Shown: piece after piece, positions 27,916 through 39,080 of the stretch
Numbering within the stretch: the first letter of the stretch is position 1
Layout: each line of letters starts with the position of its first letter
Source: Veronia pacifica
GTDB lineage: Bacteria; Pseudomonadota; Gammaproteobacteria; Enterobacterales; Vibrionaceae
DNA length: 64,000 bases
Direction of reading: 5' to 3'
Assembly: GCF_001707825.1 (NCBI RefSeq)
Contig: NZ_LYBM01000015.1
Location: 1 to 64,000, forward strand
Translations under genes and position numbers: made by a program
The notes under the pieces: generated by a model
Told to the model about the DNA's origin: nothing
Database searches by the model: none
What the model saw: only the letters and a program-made list of their open reading frames with translations

Positions 27916-28929
27916 TCATTCATCAACGTTTAGCCTGCGTGCCAGCTGATCGCGCAGGTTAGGAGGCGTACCTTTGATAGTGAGGGTATCTGTCTCTTGA
28001 TCATAGAAAACGCGCTCGCCGAGTAACATGCTGTCAAAGTTTATGGAAAGACCACCGCCAGCACCGACAAACTTTGTCAGCTTACGCATCGACGTTCTGT
28101 CTGCCGGGAAACTTTCCTCCAACTCGTAGCCCTGTTCACTGGCATATTGATAGAAATCGACACCGTCATTGTTGTCCGGTAACTCACTGGCCAGCTCTTT
28201 AACAACGACCTCATCACCAGACTGCAGCTGGCTATTGCAGTAGTCATAAACCTGCTTGCGGTATTCCTGCTTTTCTTCTTTATCAAGTCGAGAGTCAGCA
28301 CAATAGTCCTCAACAGCCTGCATCAGCACCAGGTTTTGTTGTTTGCTGTCCATACCGACTTCGGCTTGCATAAAATCGAGAAAGAAATCAGCCACTTTTC
28401 GTCCGACACGGCCTTTGATAAAGGTGAGGTAGCGGTTTGAATCACTGTCTGTCTCCAGTGTCGACAAATCTATTCGCGCTGCGATATCCATCTTTGCCAC
28501 ATCAAGATAATCCGTTGTGCTCAAATCTAGCTCATCAGTCACCTTCATACTGGCTTTAGACTCTAGCAGACCAATAAACAGATACTCTGTTGCCAGAGAA
28601 CGATATTCCGCCATCACTAAAACGCCAGATTCTGCAAATGGGTATTTCGCCAACTCAGATTTGAGTCTTTCAGCTGCTTTAGAAGAGAAGTCCAGAAAAT
28701 CGGTTTCCTTGCTTCGGAATGCTTTCAGCCAAGATGAGACTTCACTGTCCTCCGAAAAATGACCAAAACCTTTGCCTCCCTTGGCATTATAGACTCGATG
28801 GATTTCAGCAATCAGGTTCTCCGTTGATGAATTATGGGAGAGTAGCTCATTTCTGAGTTGTACTTGTAAAGATTCGTCGTCTTGCTTGTTCAACTGATGC
28901 AAGATGACGTGAGAAAGCGTAAGGCTCAT
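27916..28929 (-). CDS. yejK: Nucleoid-associated protein YejK
   Basis: 337 residues, the length of E. coli YejK (NdpA). Typical beginning [11 protein letters not shown], a central [13 protein letters not shown], and [14 protein letters not shown] near residues 170-183. YejK is a nucleoid-associated protein reported to interact with topoisomerase IV subunits. The divergent yejL-yejM pair is the classical arrangement. The ribosome site is weak. Confidence 0.95.
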   Translation of the reverse strand: MSLTLSHVILHQLNKQDDESLQVQLRNELLSHNSSTENLIAEIHRVYNAKGGKGFGHFSEDSEVSSWLKAFRSKETDFLDFSSKAAERLKSELAKYPFAESGVLVMAEYRSLATEYLFIGLLESKASMKVTDELDLSTTDYLDVAKMDIAARIDLSTLETDSDSNRYLTFIKGRVGRKVADFFLDFMQAEVGMDSKQQNLVLMQAVEDYCADSRLDKEEKQEYRKQVYDYCNSQLQSGDEVVVKELASELPDNNDGVDFYQYASEQGYELEESFPADRTSMRKLTKFVGAGGGLSINFDSMLLGERVFYDQETDTLTIKGTPPNLRDQLARRLNVDE

Positions 28930-29010
28930 AATGGAAAATATTTTTCGTCTGACAAGAGTGTGAGGTATTATACGCCGCTTATATTAACTCTCGATACTAA
29001 AGATGCACCT

Positions 29011-29226
29011 ATGCCTGTAATTTCAAAATATCAAGACAAAAACGTTGAACAGATCTTATCCGATGTGGTCAATGTTCTTGAGTCTCACAAAACGTCAAAC
29101 GACCTGTCTCTTATGGTTGTTGGCAACATTGCAACTAACCTGATTAACAGCCTTCCTGCACCACAACGGAAAGTGATCGCAGAAAAGTTTGCTCAGGCGC
29201 TGCTGGCTTCTGTCGAGAAAGACTAA
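29011..29226 (+). CDS. yejL: YejL family protein (UPF0352)
   Basis: 71 residues beginning [16 protein letters not shown]. The ATG at 29011 is chosen because the product then matches the ~75-residue family; a longer in-frame extension from 28882 is unlikely since it overlaps the yejK start. Conserved NVLESHK and [16 protein letters not shown]. Function unknown; invariably beside yejK and yejM. Confidence 0.93.
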   Translation: MPVISKYQDKNVEQILSDVVNVLESHKTSNDLSLMVVGNIATNLINSLPAPQRKVIAEKFAQALLASVEKD

Positions 29227-29290
29227 GCCAGAGTAACAACCAGAAACCATACGCGACGTTAGCAATACAATAAGAGCAGAAGTAACCTAT

Positions 29291-31180
29291 ATGGTCGATA
29301 CCGGAAACTCCTACAGGGATAAAGTGTCTCAGCTGATAAGCTGGGGGCACTGGTTTACTTTCTTCAATATCATCGCAGTGATGCTGATTGGCACTCGATA
29401 CGTCTACAGCTCAGGCTGGCCAGAAACACCACTGGCGCAAACGTATCAACTGCTGACCTGGATCGGCCATTTTGGCTTTCTGGTTTTTGCCCTTTACATC
29501 GTCATCTTATTTCCTATTAGCTTTGCTATCCCCTCTCAACGGCTGATGCGCTTATTTGCCGTTATTGTATCTACTCTGGGTATCACTTTGCTCATTGTCG
29601 ATATCTATGCTTTTGAGACGCTTCATCTTCACCTCAATTTACTGGTGTGGGAGCTGCTCATCAGTGGGGAGAACACTCAAATCAATGCGCACTGGCAAAC
29701 GTTGTTTATCGTGGTGCCAGCGATATTTTTCCTTGAGGTTGCTATTGCAGAGTGGATCTGGCGCAGCCTGCGACGATTATCCCGCAAGCGTGTCGGTGTA
29801 CCTATCGCACTCGCTTTTTCACTGTGCTTTGTAGGTAGTCATCTTATTCACATCTGGGCTGATGCTTTCTTCTATAGTCCTGTAACGTCACAGCGTTCAA
29901 ACTTCCCTCTTTCATATCCGATGACAGCGAAAACCTTTATGGAGAAACATGGTTTTCTTGATCGACAGGAATATCAGAAAAGACGGGCAGAAATCAGAAA
30001 ACGTCAGAACAGTGACGACATTCTTTATCCACTTGAGAAATTGACATTCAACAACAACGCATCCGGTGCTGAGCCCAAGCAGAATTTGCTTTTTATAATG
30101 GTGGACGGCCTGAGAGCCGACATGCTCAACCCTATTGTTATGCCGGGTATGGACAGCTTTGCGGATAAAAACCTTCGTTTCAATAAGCATTACAGCAGCT
30201 CAAACGATACCATGGCAGGTATTTTCGGCTTGTTTTACGGGCTGCCGGGTAACTATGCAAAGAGTATTCGCGCTGAGGGCCTGCAGCCAGAACTGCTGAT
30301 GACGTTGAAAAAAGAAGGCTACGATATTGGCCTGTTCAGCAGTAATAATCTTGATAACCCAATTTATTATCAGAGTGTCTTTTCCGACTCCCTGAAAAAT
30401 ATGCCAACGGTCAACCAACCCAATGTGTCGCTTGCTGATAAGAAAGCGGTTGAGCTACTCACTGACTGGGTAGAAAATCACGATAAGACACCTTGGTTCA
30501 GTTTTCTCCAACTAAGCAGTGTGGATGAATACGAAAAAGGCGGTGACTACAAAAAACCTTTCCGCCCAGCACTGGAAGACCACCAGGGAAGTGTTGCAAA
30601 TCATTCACCTATTCTGCTGAAAAACAGCTACAACAATGCCGCCCATTATGCTGACGGATTAGTTTCTGAGCTGATGGCAACCCTGTCGTCAAAGGGTATT
30701 CTCGATAATACCATTGTCGTTTTTACATCAGATCATGGCGTTGAATTTAATGAGACAGGCTCAAATAGCTGGGGAGCAAATACCAACTACAGCCGTTTCC
30801 AACTGCAGGTTCCAATGGTTATACATTGGCCGGGGCAAGCACATGCTGCTCAAAATGATTACAGTAGCCACCTGGATATTGTCCCAACGCTCATGGAGTC
30901 CATGTTAGGCGTATCGAGTCCTTCCTATCTATACGCCAGCGGTAGAAACTTATTTGAACTGACCAACACCCCGAGAAAGTGGATCATTGCTGGCGACAGC
31001 AGAGATATTGCCGTTGTTCAGAGAGGAAATACCACCATAGTTGATAAGTTTGGTAACTACCATGTCTATGACAGTAACTACAAACTGCAACCAGATGGTA
31101 AACCGCAGATATCTGTCCTTATGCAGGTAATGCACGAACTTAAACGCTTTTATCCCAATCATCAGAGGGAACAAAATTAG
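29291..31180 (+). CDS. yejM: YejM/PbgA inner membrane LPS-sensing protein
   Basis: 629 residues. Five transmembrane helices within about residues 18-195, then a basic linker (QEYQKRRAEIRKRQN) and a sulfatase-like periplasmic domain from about 255 (LLFIMVDGLRADM, GIFGLFYGLPGNY, VVFTSDHGVEFNE). E. coli YejM is essential and senses lipopolysaccharide, restraining LapB/FtsH degradation of LpxC; its hydrolase-like domain is not a normal sulfatase. This protein is somewhat longer than E. coli YejM (586). It follows yejL by 64 nt and is likely co-transcribed. Confidence 0.94.
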   Translation: MVDTGNSYRDKVSQLISWGHWFTFFNIIAVMLIGTRYVYSSGWPETPLAQTYQLLTWIGHFGFLVFALYIVILFPISFAIPSQRLMRLFAVIVSTLGITLLIVDIYAFETLHLHLNLLVWELLISGENTQINAHWQTLFIVVPAIFFLEVAIAEWIWRSLRRLSRKRVGVPIALAFSLCFVGSHLIHIWADAFFYSPVTSQRSNFPLSYPMTAKTFMEKHGFLDRQEYQKRRAEIRKRQNSDDILYPLEKLTFNNNASGAEPKQNLLFIMVDGLRADMLNPIVMPGMDSFADKNLRFNKHYSSSNDTMAGIFGLFYGLPGNYAKSIRAEGLQPELLMTLKKEGYDIGLFSSNNLDNPIYYQSVFSDSLKNMPTVNQPNVSLADKKAVELLTDWVENHDKTPWFSFLQLSSVDEYEKGGDYKKPFRPALEDHQGSVANHSPILLKNSYNNAAHYADGLVSELMATLSSKGILDNTIVVFTSDHGVEFNETGSNSWGANTNYSRFQLQVPMVIHWPGQAHAAQNDYSSHLDIVPTLMESMLGVSSPSYLYASGRNLFELTNTPRKWIIAGDSRDIAVVQRGNTTIVDKFGNYHVYDSNYKLQPDGKPQISVLMQVMHELKRFYPNHQREQN

Positions 31181-31294
31181 ATTTCCAATACCTGTATTCA
31201 CCATGCAAATATTGGTCTTACGTTCGCATTGTTGCCATTTTGATGCATTATTGTTCAAACGGCTAGAAACTGTAGAAAAATCGTTGTAGTGTCA

Positions 31295-31323
31295 TTGACA
31301 TGCAGAGGGTCAGTTCGTAACAT
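31295..31323 (+). promoter_or_regulatory. Sigma-70 promoter of the tRNA-Pro gene
   Basis: -35 TTGACA (31295-31300), a 17-bp spacer, and -10 TAACAT (31318-31323). A GC-rich start region follows, as in stringently controlled tRNA genes. The tRNA begins about 14 nt after the -10. Confidence 0.75.
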
Positions 31324-31337
31324 GCGAGACATAGAGT

Positions 31338-31414
31338 CGGTCTGTAGCGCAGCCTGGTAGCGCACTGTCATGGGGTGTCAGGGGTCGCTGGTTCAAATCC
31401 AGTCAGACCGACCA
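31338..31414 (+). tRNA. tRNA-Pro (anticodon GGG)
   Basis: 77 nt with encoded CCA. Acceptor CGGTCTG pairs with CAGACCG, D-arm GCGCAGCCTGGTAGCGC, anticodon loop ATGGGGT with GGG at positions 34-36, and T-arm CTGGTTCAAATCCAG. The anticodon stem CTGTC/GTCAG keeps one U-U opposition, also present in the E. coli GGG isoacceptor. Decodes CCC and CCU. It has its own promoter and terminator; no integrated element is attached to its 3' end. Confidence 0.97.
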
Positions 31415-31424
31415 TTTATTCGAG

Positions 31425-31452
31425 ACCCGTAGCAAACGCTGCGGGTTTTTTC
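31425..31452 (+). terminator. Terminator of the tRNA-Pro gene
   Basis: ACCCGTAGC (31425-31433) pairs with GCTGCGGGT (31438-31446), including one G-U pair, around AAAC and followed by T6. Confidence 0.9.
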
Positions 31453-31539
31453 GTTTCAGGGTGATATTTCTGGTTACAGAGCTAATTTAGCTGACCAGTA
31501 CAAACCAAATTTCGAAACACCTTCTATCAAGGAAGAAAG

Positions 31540-32304
31540 ATGGCTGTCGATATTTCTTTAGGTTTCTCATTACTACTGTTATTTCTCGGATTTATTGCCG
31601 GAATAATTAATACACTTGCCGGCGGCGGTTCGAATTTAACTATCCCAGCTCTCATCATATTGGGCTTGCCTGCAGAGGTTGCCAATGCCACTAACAGGGT
31701 TGGTGTGCTGATGCAGAGTGTTTCAGGGGTTGCTGGATTCCGCCATCACAATAAACTTGATACCAGCCAGCTTATTCCGATTCTCATCCCTACCGTGATC
31801 GGCGGTTTACTCGGTGCCACCGCGGTAACCTGGATACCCGCATCGTTTATCAAACCTGCCTTACTTGGCACTATGCTGCTGATGGCCTTCATCATCTTAG
31901 TCAAACCACAAACCGTTATGCCAGATGCTGACACTGAAGTTAAAAAAGTAGTGAATACACCTGCATCATGGCTTGGTCTCGGTATTGCCGGATTTTACGG
32001 CGGCTTTGTGCAGGCCGGCGTTGGCTTTGTATTGCTCGCCGCCCTGTGCGGAACCCTAAGATATGATCTTGTCAGGGGAAATGCCTTGAAAGTGGTTTGC
32101 GCTCTGGCTTTCACCTCTGTTTCCATGGTGGTATTTATCGCCGATGATTTGATTCTTTGGGTGCCGGGACTTCTTCTTGCGTTGGGTTCTATCGCTGGCG
32201 CTTGGATTGCAGTCAAAATGGCGATCAAGGCAAATCCATCAACATTGAAATGGTTTCTGTTTTTGATGACGTTAGTTGGTTGTGTATCCGCCTATTTTAG
32301 CTGA
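31540..32304 (+). CDS. TSUP (TauE/SafE) family membrane permease
   Basis: 254-residue inner membrane protein with about 7-8 helices and the two TauE/SafE half-repeats: FIAGIINTLAGGGSNLTIPALIILGLP (about 20-46) and GFYGGFVQAGVGFVLLAALCG (about 150-170). Members export or import sulfite, sulfoacetate or other small anions; the substrate cannot be told. AAGGAAGAAAG precedes the ATG. It is a single gene just after the tRNA and has no sulfur-metabolism neighbours. Confidence 0.88.
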   Translation: MAVDISLGFSLLLLFLGFIAGIINTLAGGGSNLTIPALIILGLPAEVANATNRVGVLMQSVSGVAGFRHHNKLDTSQLIPILIPTVIGGLLGATAVTWIPASFIKPALLGTMLLMAFIILVKPQTVMPDADTEVKKVVNTPASWLGLGIAGFYGGFVQAGVGFVLLAALCGTLRYDLVRGNALKVVCALAFTSVSMVVFIADDLILWVPGLLLALGSIAGAWIAVKMAIKANPSTLKWFLFLMTLVGCVSAYFS

Positions 32305-32478
32305 CAATTTTATTTGCATAACTGACACATTGCTCGATAGCTACATTTTTGGCCGTGTAGTGTGAATTCACTCGAAATAAAACATCTGCGCGAGTGCCCG
32401 CTATTAGAGAAGTGACATACTGGATCCAACAACGCACAGTAGATTCAGTCTATTTACCTTCCTAGGAATCAGTAAGTT

Positions 32479-34086
32479 ATGCAGATTCTCGACCACTCAG
32501 ATTGCTTGAAACTCAACGTTCGTCTTCAAAGTCAGACTAATATTGGTGACTTGTGTACGGTGTTCTCACTGGAGGCGAGCCAACTTTTTCACGTTTCAGA
32601 ATTGCATTTTTTTGTGGCCAGTGAATGTATAAATTACTGGTCACTCGAATTCGAAATGCAGTTGGGCCGAGAACAGCGACATAGCCCTCCTCTTCAACTT
32701 TCAGCAAAACAGATCACGCGATTTAAAGAACAGCTGGCATCCCTAGAAGACTGTGATCAAGGCATTATTGAGCATAATGAGCACGATTGGTTTATCCCAA
32801 TCAGAGCACAAGGCAAAACTTATGGTGCTATTCACCTCCGTGTAGTCGGAGAAAAACCGCAGGAAGAGCAGGTACTGCAACATTTAGCGCAAGTCACCTC
32901 ATCGAATTTTGCCAACGTCATTATCAGAGAGCACTTTATGCTGGAGCAAAGCCAACATAAAGGAACGTCGAAACGGCTGGAAAAATCACTTGATGATAAA
33001 TCAAGGTTACTTGAACAGCTGCAAACACTGCACAAGATTTCACAACGCCTTTGGCATGCCAAGTCACTCGACAACATGCTTTACACAGCGGTTTATGAGT
33101 GTGTGAAGGCTCTCGATTTTGACCGGATGGCGATATTTATCCTCAACACGCATACGGGTTTGGTTCGCGGTACATATGGTACTGATCCTCATGGTAACAT
33201 CACTAATGAACATAGCTATGTTGCCTCACTCAACGACCACCCCATAGCAAGAAGAACACTCGAGCAAAAACAACTCATCGCCATTACAGAAGATACTAAG
33301 CTCACTCACAATAATCAGGATGTTGGTTTTGGATGGAATGCGTTTATATCTTTATGGGATGGCCATGAACCTATGGGCTGGATTGCCTGCGACAATCTGA
33401 CAGAGGGCACACGTCTTAAAGACTACCACCATCAGATTTTGAAGATGCTGGGAGTGGCTGTTTCCCAACATCTTATCCATCAGCGGTCTCAGGGAGAATT
33501 AAAGTCCCTCAATCAATCTTTGGAACAGAGAGTTGCACAACGAACGACTCAACTAGAATCAGCCAACAAGAAGTTAGAAAAGCTTTCTCGCGAAGACAGC
33601 CTCACAGGACTACTGAACAGACGAGCCTTCGAGGAGCAATTTGAAATAGAGTGGCGCCGAGCAGCTAGACACAATCTTCCAGTGACTATGCTGGTAGTCG
33701 ATATCGATTATTTTAAGCAATACAATGATCTATATGGCCATCAGGCTGGCGATAAGTGTTTGCGTAGAGTTGCTCAGGCTTTGAAAAAAGTGGAACGAAG
33801 AGCAGGCGCAATCAGTGCAAGGTATGGTGGAGAAGAATTTATATTACTTCTTCCGGGCTGTGATTTAGCCTCAGCAAAGGTTGTTGCGGATCAGGCGTGT
33901 AAAAACATATGCTCACTTAATATCAAACATGAAAAGTCGCAAGTCACAGATGTAGTCAGTGTCAGTATTGGAGGTAAGACAGTGCAGCCAGGCAAATACG
34001 ATTCTGCCAGTGCACTGTTTCTTGAAGCTGATGCCGCGCTTTATGAAGCCAAAGGAATGGGAAAAAATCAGGCTTTTGTTGTGTAG
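32479..34086 (+). CDS. GAF-GGDEF diguanylate cyclase
   Basis: 535 soluble residues. An N-terminal sensory part of unclear type (1-165), a GAF-like domain (about 185-335), a coiled-coil linker with QSLEQRVAQRTTQLESANKK (about 350-375), then a GGDEF domain (about 375-535) with the intact active loop RYGGEEF (GGEEF at 450-454). It should make cyclic di-GMP from two GTP. The inhibitory RxxD site expected five residues before the loop reads RAGA, so product inhibition at that site is probably lost. No signal peptide or membrane helix, so it senses a cytoplasmic cue. The last 19 nt overlap the end of convergent topB. Confidence 0.9.
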   Translation: MQILDHSDCLKLNVRLQSQTNIGDLCTVFSLEASQLFHVSELHFFVASECINYWSLEFEMQLGREQRHSPPLQLSAKQITRFKEQLASLEDCDQGIIEHNEHDWFIPIRAQGKTYGAIHLRVVGEKPQEEQVLQHLAQVTSSNFANVIIREHFMLEQSQHKGTSKRLEKSLDDKSRLLEQLQTLHKISQRLWHAKSLDNMLYTAVYECVKALDFDRMAIFILNTHTGLVRGTYGTDPHGNITNEHSYVASLNDHPIARRTLEQKQLIAITEDTKLTHNNQDVGFGWNAFISLWDGHEPMGWIACDNLTEGTRLKDYHHQILKMLGVAVSQHLIHQRSQGELKSLNQSLEQRVAQRTTQLESANKKLEKLSREDSLTGLLNRRAFEEQFEIEWRRAARHNLPVTMLVVDIDYFKQYNDLYGHQAGDKCLRRVAQALKKVERRAGAISARYGGEEFILLLPGCDLASAKVVADQACKNICSLNIKHEKSQVTDVVSVSIGGKTVQPGKYDSASALFLEADAALYEAKGMGKNQAFVV

Positions 34087-35999
34087 CGTTTCTTCCTTCC
34101 GCCAGATGAACGTCGCTTACGTTTAGCTGGCACATCGTTCGGCAGATTTTTTAGTGCGTGGGGTATCGGCTGACTTTTTACCGTATCCATTATCTCACTA
34201 ATTTCTTTCTCCAAGATCTGCATAAATGCCTTATAAGGACACTTTCTCTCAGCCATATCATGCAATTGCCTTTCCCAGTGTGCGGTCATATCTGGGTAAG
34301 TAGACTTTTCGGGCAAAGCATCTATCAAGCCCTCACCAGAAGGTGTTGCACGAATTTGCTTTCCCTCTCGTTGTAAAAGACGTCTCTTAAACAACAAATC
34401 CAGAATACCAGCCCGAGTCGCTTCTGTACCCAGCCCATCCGTGTCACGTAGAATTTTCTTGAATTCCGGATCCTTAACGAATCGTGCAATCCCGGTCATC
34501 GCCTGCAATAGGCTTGCTTCCGAGAAGTATTTGGGAGGCTCTGTCATACAGTCCTTTATCTCACCACGGTCACAGGTGAGCACTGTACCTTTTTCAAGTG
34601 GCGGTACGATGGCCTCAAGCTCTTCTTCTGCCGATTTTTTTTTGCTCGGCATCAGTGCTTTCCACCCAGCAGACAACTGCTTTTTACCTTTTGCGATAAA
34701 GATGCCGCCTGCAATGGAGAAAACAAGTTTTGCTTCAGCAAAACTTGCTGGCGGATAAAATTGCATAAGATATTGACGTGCAACAAGCTCATACACTTTT
34801 GCTTCGCCAGAAGAAAGTGATTTTACACTTCGACTGGTTGGGATGATGGCATGGTGAGCTTCAACTTTGCTGTCATTCCAAGCCTTCGAGCGCAAAGATA
34901 AATCGGCACCCTCTACGCCCTGCTGCAGGCAATCAGCAGTCGCCGCAATCGCCCTAACCACATCTTTAGCCTCACTAAAATGTCCCTTTGGCAAGTAACG
35001 GCAATCAGACCTTGGATACGTGATCGCCTTATGTTTTTCATACAAAGACTGGCAATGTGCCAACACATCTGCAGCACTCATGTTAAACCGTTTGGCTGCG
35101 TCAATCTGCAATGCTGACAGACTATAAGGCAAAGGCGCTCCCTGCTTAGTGTTTTTGCGTTCCGCTTCTATCACTTCAGCAGGCTGGCCACTTATTCTTG
35201 TCGCAACATTCTCAACCAGCTTACGGTGTAATACCCGCCCTTCCTCATCCTGCCAAGGTTTGCATGCTTCACTTGGCTGCCAGCGGGCTCTGATATCATT
35301 ACCTTCATGTGGAATAATCGCATCTAGCTGATAAAAGGCTCGTGGGGTAAAGTTCGCTATTTCGCGATCACGACGGACGACAAGCCCTAATACTGGGGTC
35401 TGTACCCGTCCAACAGACAATACGCCTTTGTAACCAGCTTGCTGACCGAGCAAGGTGTAAGCACGCGTCATGTTCATACCATATAGCCAGTCTGCGCGCG
35501 AACGAGCAAGAGCTGACACAGACAGTGGCATAAACGCCTGATTACTTTTCAGATTGCCCAAAGCTTTTTTAACCGCCGAAAGGTTGAGGTCACTGATCAA
35601 CAGCCGTTGTATCTGCTGTTTCTTTACCTGAGGTAACTTGATGAAATCAAACACCTCATCCACCAGCAACTGCCCTTCTCTGTCTGGGTCACCCGCATGA
35701 ACAATGTCATTAAACTGTTTCGCTAATTTTTTAACTACAGATAATTGTTTAGCCGCCGACTTTCTTGGCTTTAATAGCCATTGTTCAGGCACTATTGGGA
35801 GATCTTGAAGATTCCATGATTTGTATTTCTCATCGTAGGCATCTGGCTCAGCCTGCTCCAGTAAATGCCCGATACACCAAGTGACTGTGTCACCATTTGC
35901 TGACTCAATATATCCTTGCTGATTTTTATGAGGTTTGGGCAAAGCGGCTGCAATAGCACGCCCAAGGCTGGGTTTTTCGGCAATAAATAGTCGAGCCAT
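34068..35999 (-). CDS. topB: DNA topoisomerase III
   Basis: 643 residues, type IA. The Toprim domain has Glu8 (FIAEKPSLG) and the acidic cluster Asp104/Asp106/Glu108 (HAGDPDREGQ). The catalytic tyrosine is Tyr328 in ITYPRSDCRYLP. A basic C-terminal tail (KRKRRSSGGRKKR) replaces the zinc domain of Topo I. It decatenates replication intermediates. Same numbering as E. coli TopB within one residue. Tail-to-tail 19-nt overlap with the cyclase gene. Confidence 0.97.
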   Translation of the reverse strand: MARLFIAEKPSLGRAIAAALPKPHKNQQGYIESANGDTVTWCIGHLLEQAEPDAYDEKYKSWNLQDLPIVPEQWLLKPRKSAAKQLSVVKKLAKQFNDIVHAGDPDREGQLLVDEVFDFIKLPQVKKQQIQRLLISDLNLSAVKKALGNLKSNQAFMPLSVSALARSRADWLYGMNMTRAYTLLGQQAGYKGVLSVGRVQTPVLGLVVRRDREIANFTPRAFYQLDAIIPHEGNDIRARWQPSEACKPWQDEEGRVLHRKLVENVATRISGQPAEVIEAERKNTKQGAPLPYSLSALQIDAAKRFNMSAADVLAHCQSLYEKHKAITYPRSDCRYLPKGHFSEAKDVVRAIAATADCLQQGVEGADLSLRSKAWNDSKVEAHHAIIPTSRSVKSLSSGEAKVYELVARQYLMQFYPPASFAEAKLVFSIAGGIFIAKGKKQLSAGWKALMPSKKKSAEEELEAIVPPLEKGTVLTCDRGEIKDCMTEPPKYFSEASLLQAMTGIARFVKDPEFKKILRDTDGLGTEATRAGILDLLFKRRLLQREGKQIRATPSGEGLIDALPEKSTYPDMTAHWERQLHDMAERKCPYKAFMQILEKEISEIMDTVKSQPIPHALKNLPNDVPAKRKRRSSGGRKKRYTTKA

Positions 36000-36059
36000 A
36001 GAGAAAAGTATGCGTAGGGATAAGTCTTTACAATGTAACTAAATACAAGGAAACTGACA

Positions 36060-36091
36060 AGAAATAACTGGATATACATCCAGTTATTTCT
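36060..36091. terminator. Long perfect hairpin after ydjA, possible terminator
   Basis: A 14-bp perfect stem, AGAAATAACTGGAT (36060-36073) with ATCCAGTTATTTCT (36078-36091), loop ATAC, lying just past the ydjA stop on the minus strand and before topB. The stem ends in an A/T-rich segment but the T-run is short, so termination strength is uncertain. Confidence 0.6.
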
Positions 36092-36101
36092 CTAATTGCC
36101 T

Positions 36102-36650
36102 TTAGAGATATGAAACGAATTTGTCTTTCTCGCGCGATGGTACAGCTGGTTGGCTATTCTCTGCGCTACCAAGATAAAGAAAGCCCACTATCGCATCGTC
36201 ACCCTCAACACCCAGAGCTTCCCGCACTGACGGATGGTAAGCCCAACTGCCTGTCCGCCAAAAACCCTGAAATCCCTGAGCCACTGCAGCCATTTGCATC
36301 GCCTGCGCTGCGCACCCTGCTGAGATATACTGCTCAACTAAAGGCACCTTGTCATGATGTCGGGTTCTGGCAATGACAGTAATCACCATTGGAGCACGGT
36401 AAGGTGCTTTAGCGGCCTTATCTACCATCTCCTGCGGCTCGTTACTTTCCTCTGCTGCTTTCTTGAGGATTTCTGACAGCGTATCTAGGCCTTGGCCTTC
36501 TGCAACGACAAACTGCCAGGGAGTCAATGCACCATGATCCGGCGCTCTCAAACCTGCGTCTAAAATGGCGTCAAGTACGTCACCAGATGGCGCAGGTGAA
36601 GAAAGGCGAGGGACAGAGCGGCGATGGGTTAGTAGTGTTAGTGCATCCAT
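36102..36650 (-). CDS. ydjA: YdjA-type nitroreductase
   Basis: 182 residues, the short FMN nitroreductase subfamily of E. coli YdjA. HRRSVPRLSSPAP at the N-terminus binds FMN phosphate; APDHGALTPWQF and GFQGFWRTG are typical of the dimer and flavin sites. It lacks about 30 residues that larger nitroreductases have. Physiological substrate unknown. It sits near topB/sppA/ansA as ydjA does in E. coli. Confidence 0.93.
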   Translation of the reverse strand: MDALTLLTHRRSVPRLSSPAPSGDVLDAILDAGLRAPDHGALTPWQFVVAEGQGLDTLSEILKKAAEESNEPQEMVDKAAKAPYRAPMVITVIARTRHHDKVPLVEQYISAGCAAQAMQMAAVAQGFQGFWRTGSWAYHPSVREALGVEGDDAIVGFLYLGSAENSQPAVPSREKDKFVSYL

Positions 36651-36801
36651 TTGCTTTCCAACTTCAATCGATTCAGCTTGTTATTATACCAATCCAAGAA
36701 CATGGCCGATCAAAAATTTATGCTGGGATAGACCTCAAAACAGGCTACCGATTTACCCGTTTGTAAAAGTAGCTCACAATTTATACGTCGCTTTCTGAAT
36801 G

Positions 36802-36837
36802 AAAAAACGGCCGTCTTCATTCACCATAAAGACGACC
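36802..36837 (-). terminator. Terminator of fadH
   Basis: On the minus strand GGTCGTCTT pairs with AAGACGGCC (9 bp including one G-U pair; + strand arms 36829-36837 and 36809-36817), followed by GTTTTTTC. Confidence 0.82.
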
Positions 36838-36904
36838 GCCTGTCGGCCGAGAATAACAATCCTAGTAACTGTATTATTTCAACACAGCAACCGGATGGAT
36901 TTAC

Positions 36905-38961
<2,057 letters not shown>

Positions 38962-39080
38962 TAACCTTGTCGAACCATCATTTCAAACTCCCGTTTACAT
39001 TTTGATCACAAAAAAAGAATGCTAGGTTAAAAAGGTAGGATTAGATAGGATATTGGCATCAAGTTTAGCCGGACTGAAAT

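Noticed and set aside
31338..31540. Integrated element at the tRNA-Pro 3' end
   Set aside because: The tRNA is followed directly by its terminator and a permease gene; no integrase or duplicated tRNA end was seen.
34068..34086. Mis-assembly at the 19-nt overlap of the cyclase and topB genes
   Set aside because: Both C-termini look natural, and convergent tail overlaps of this size are common.
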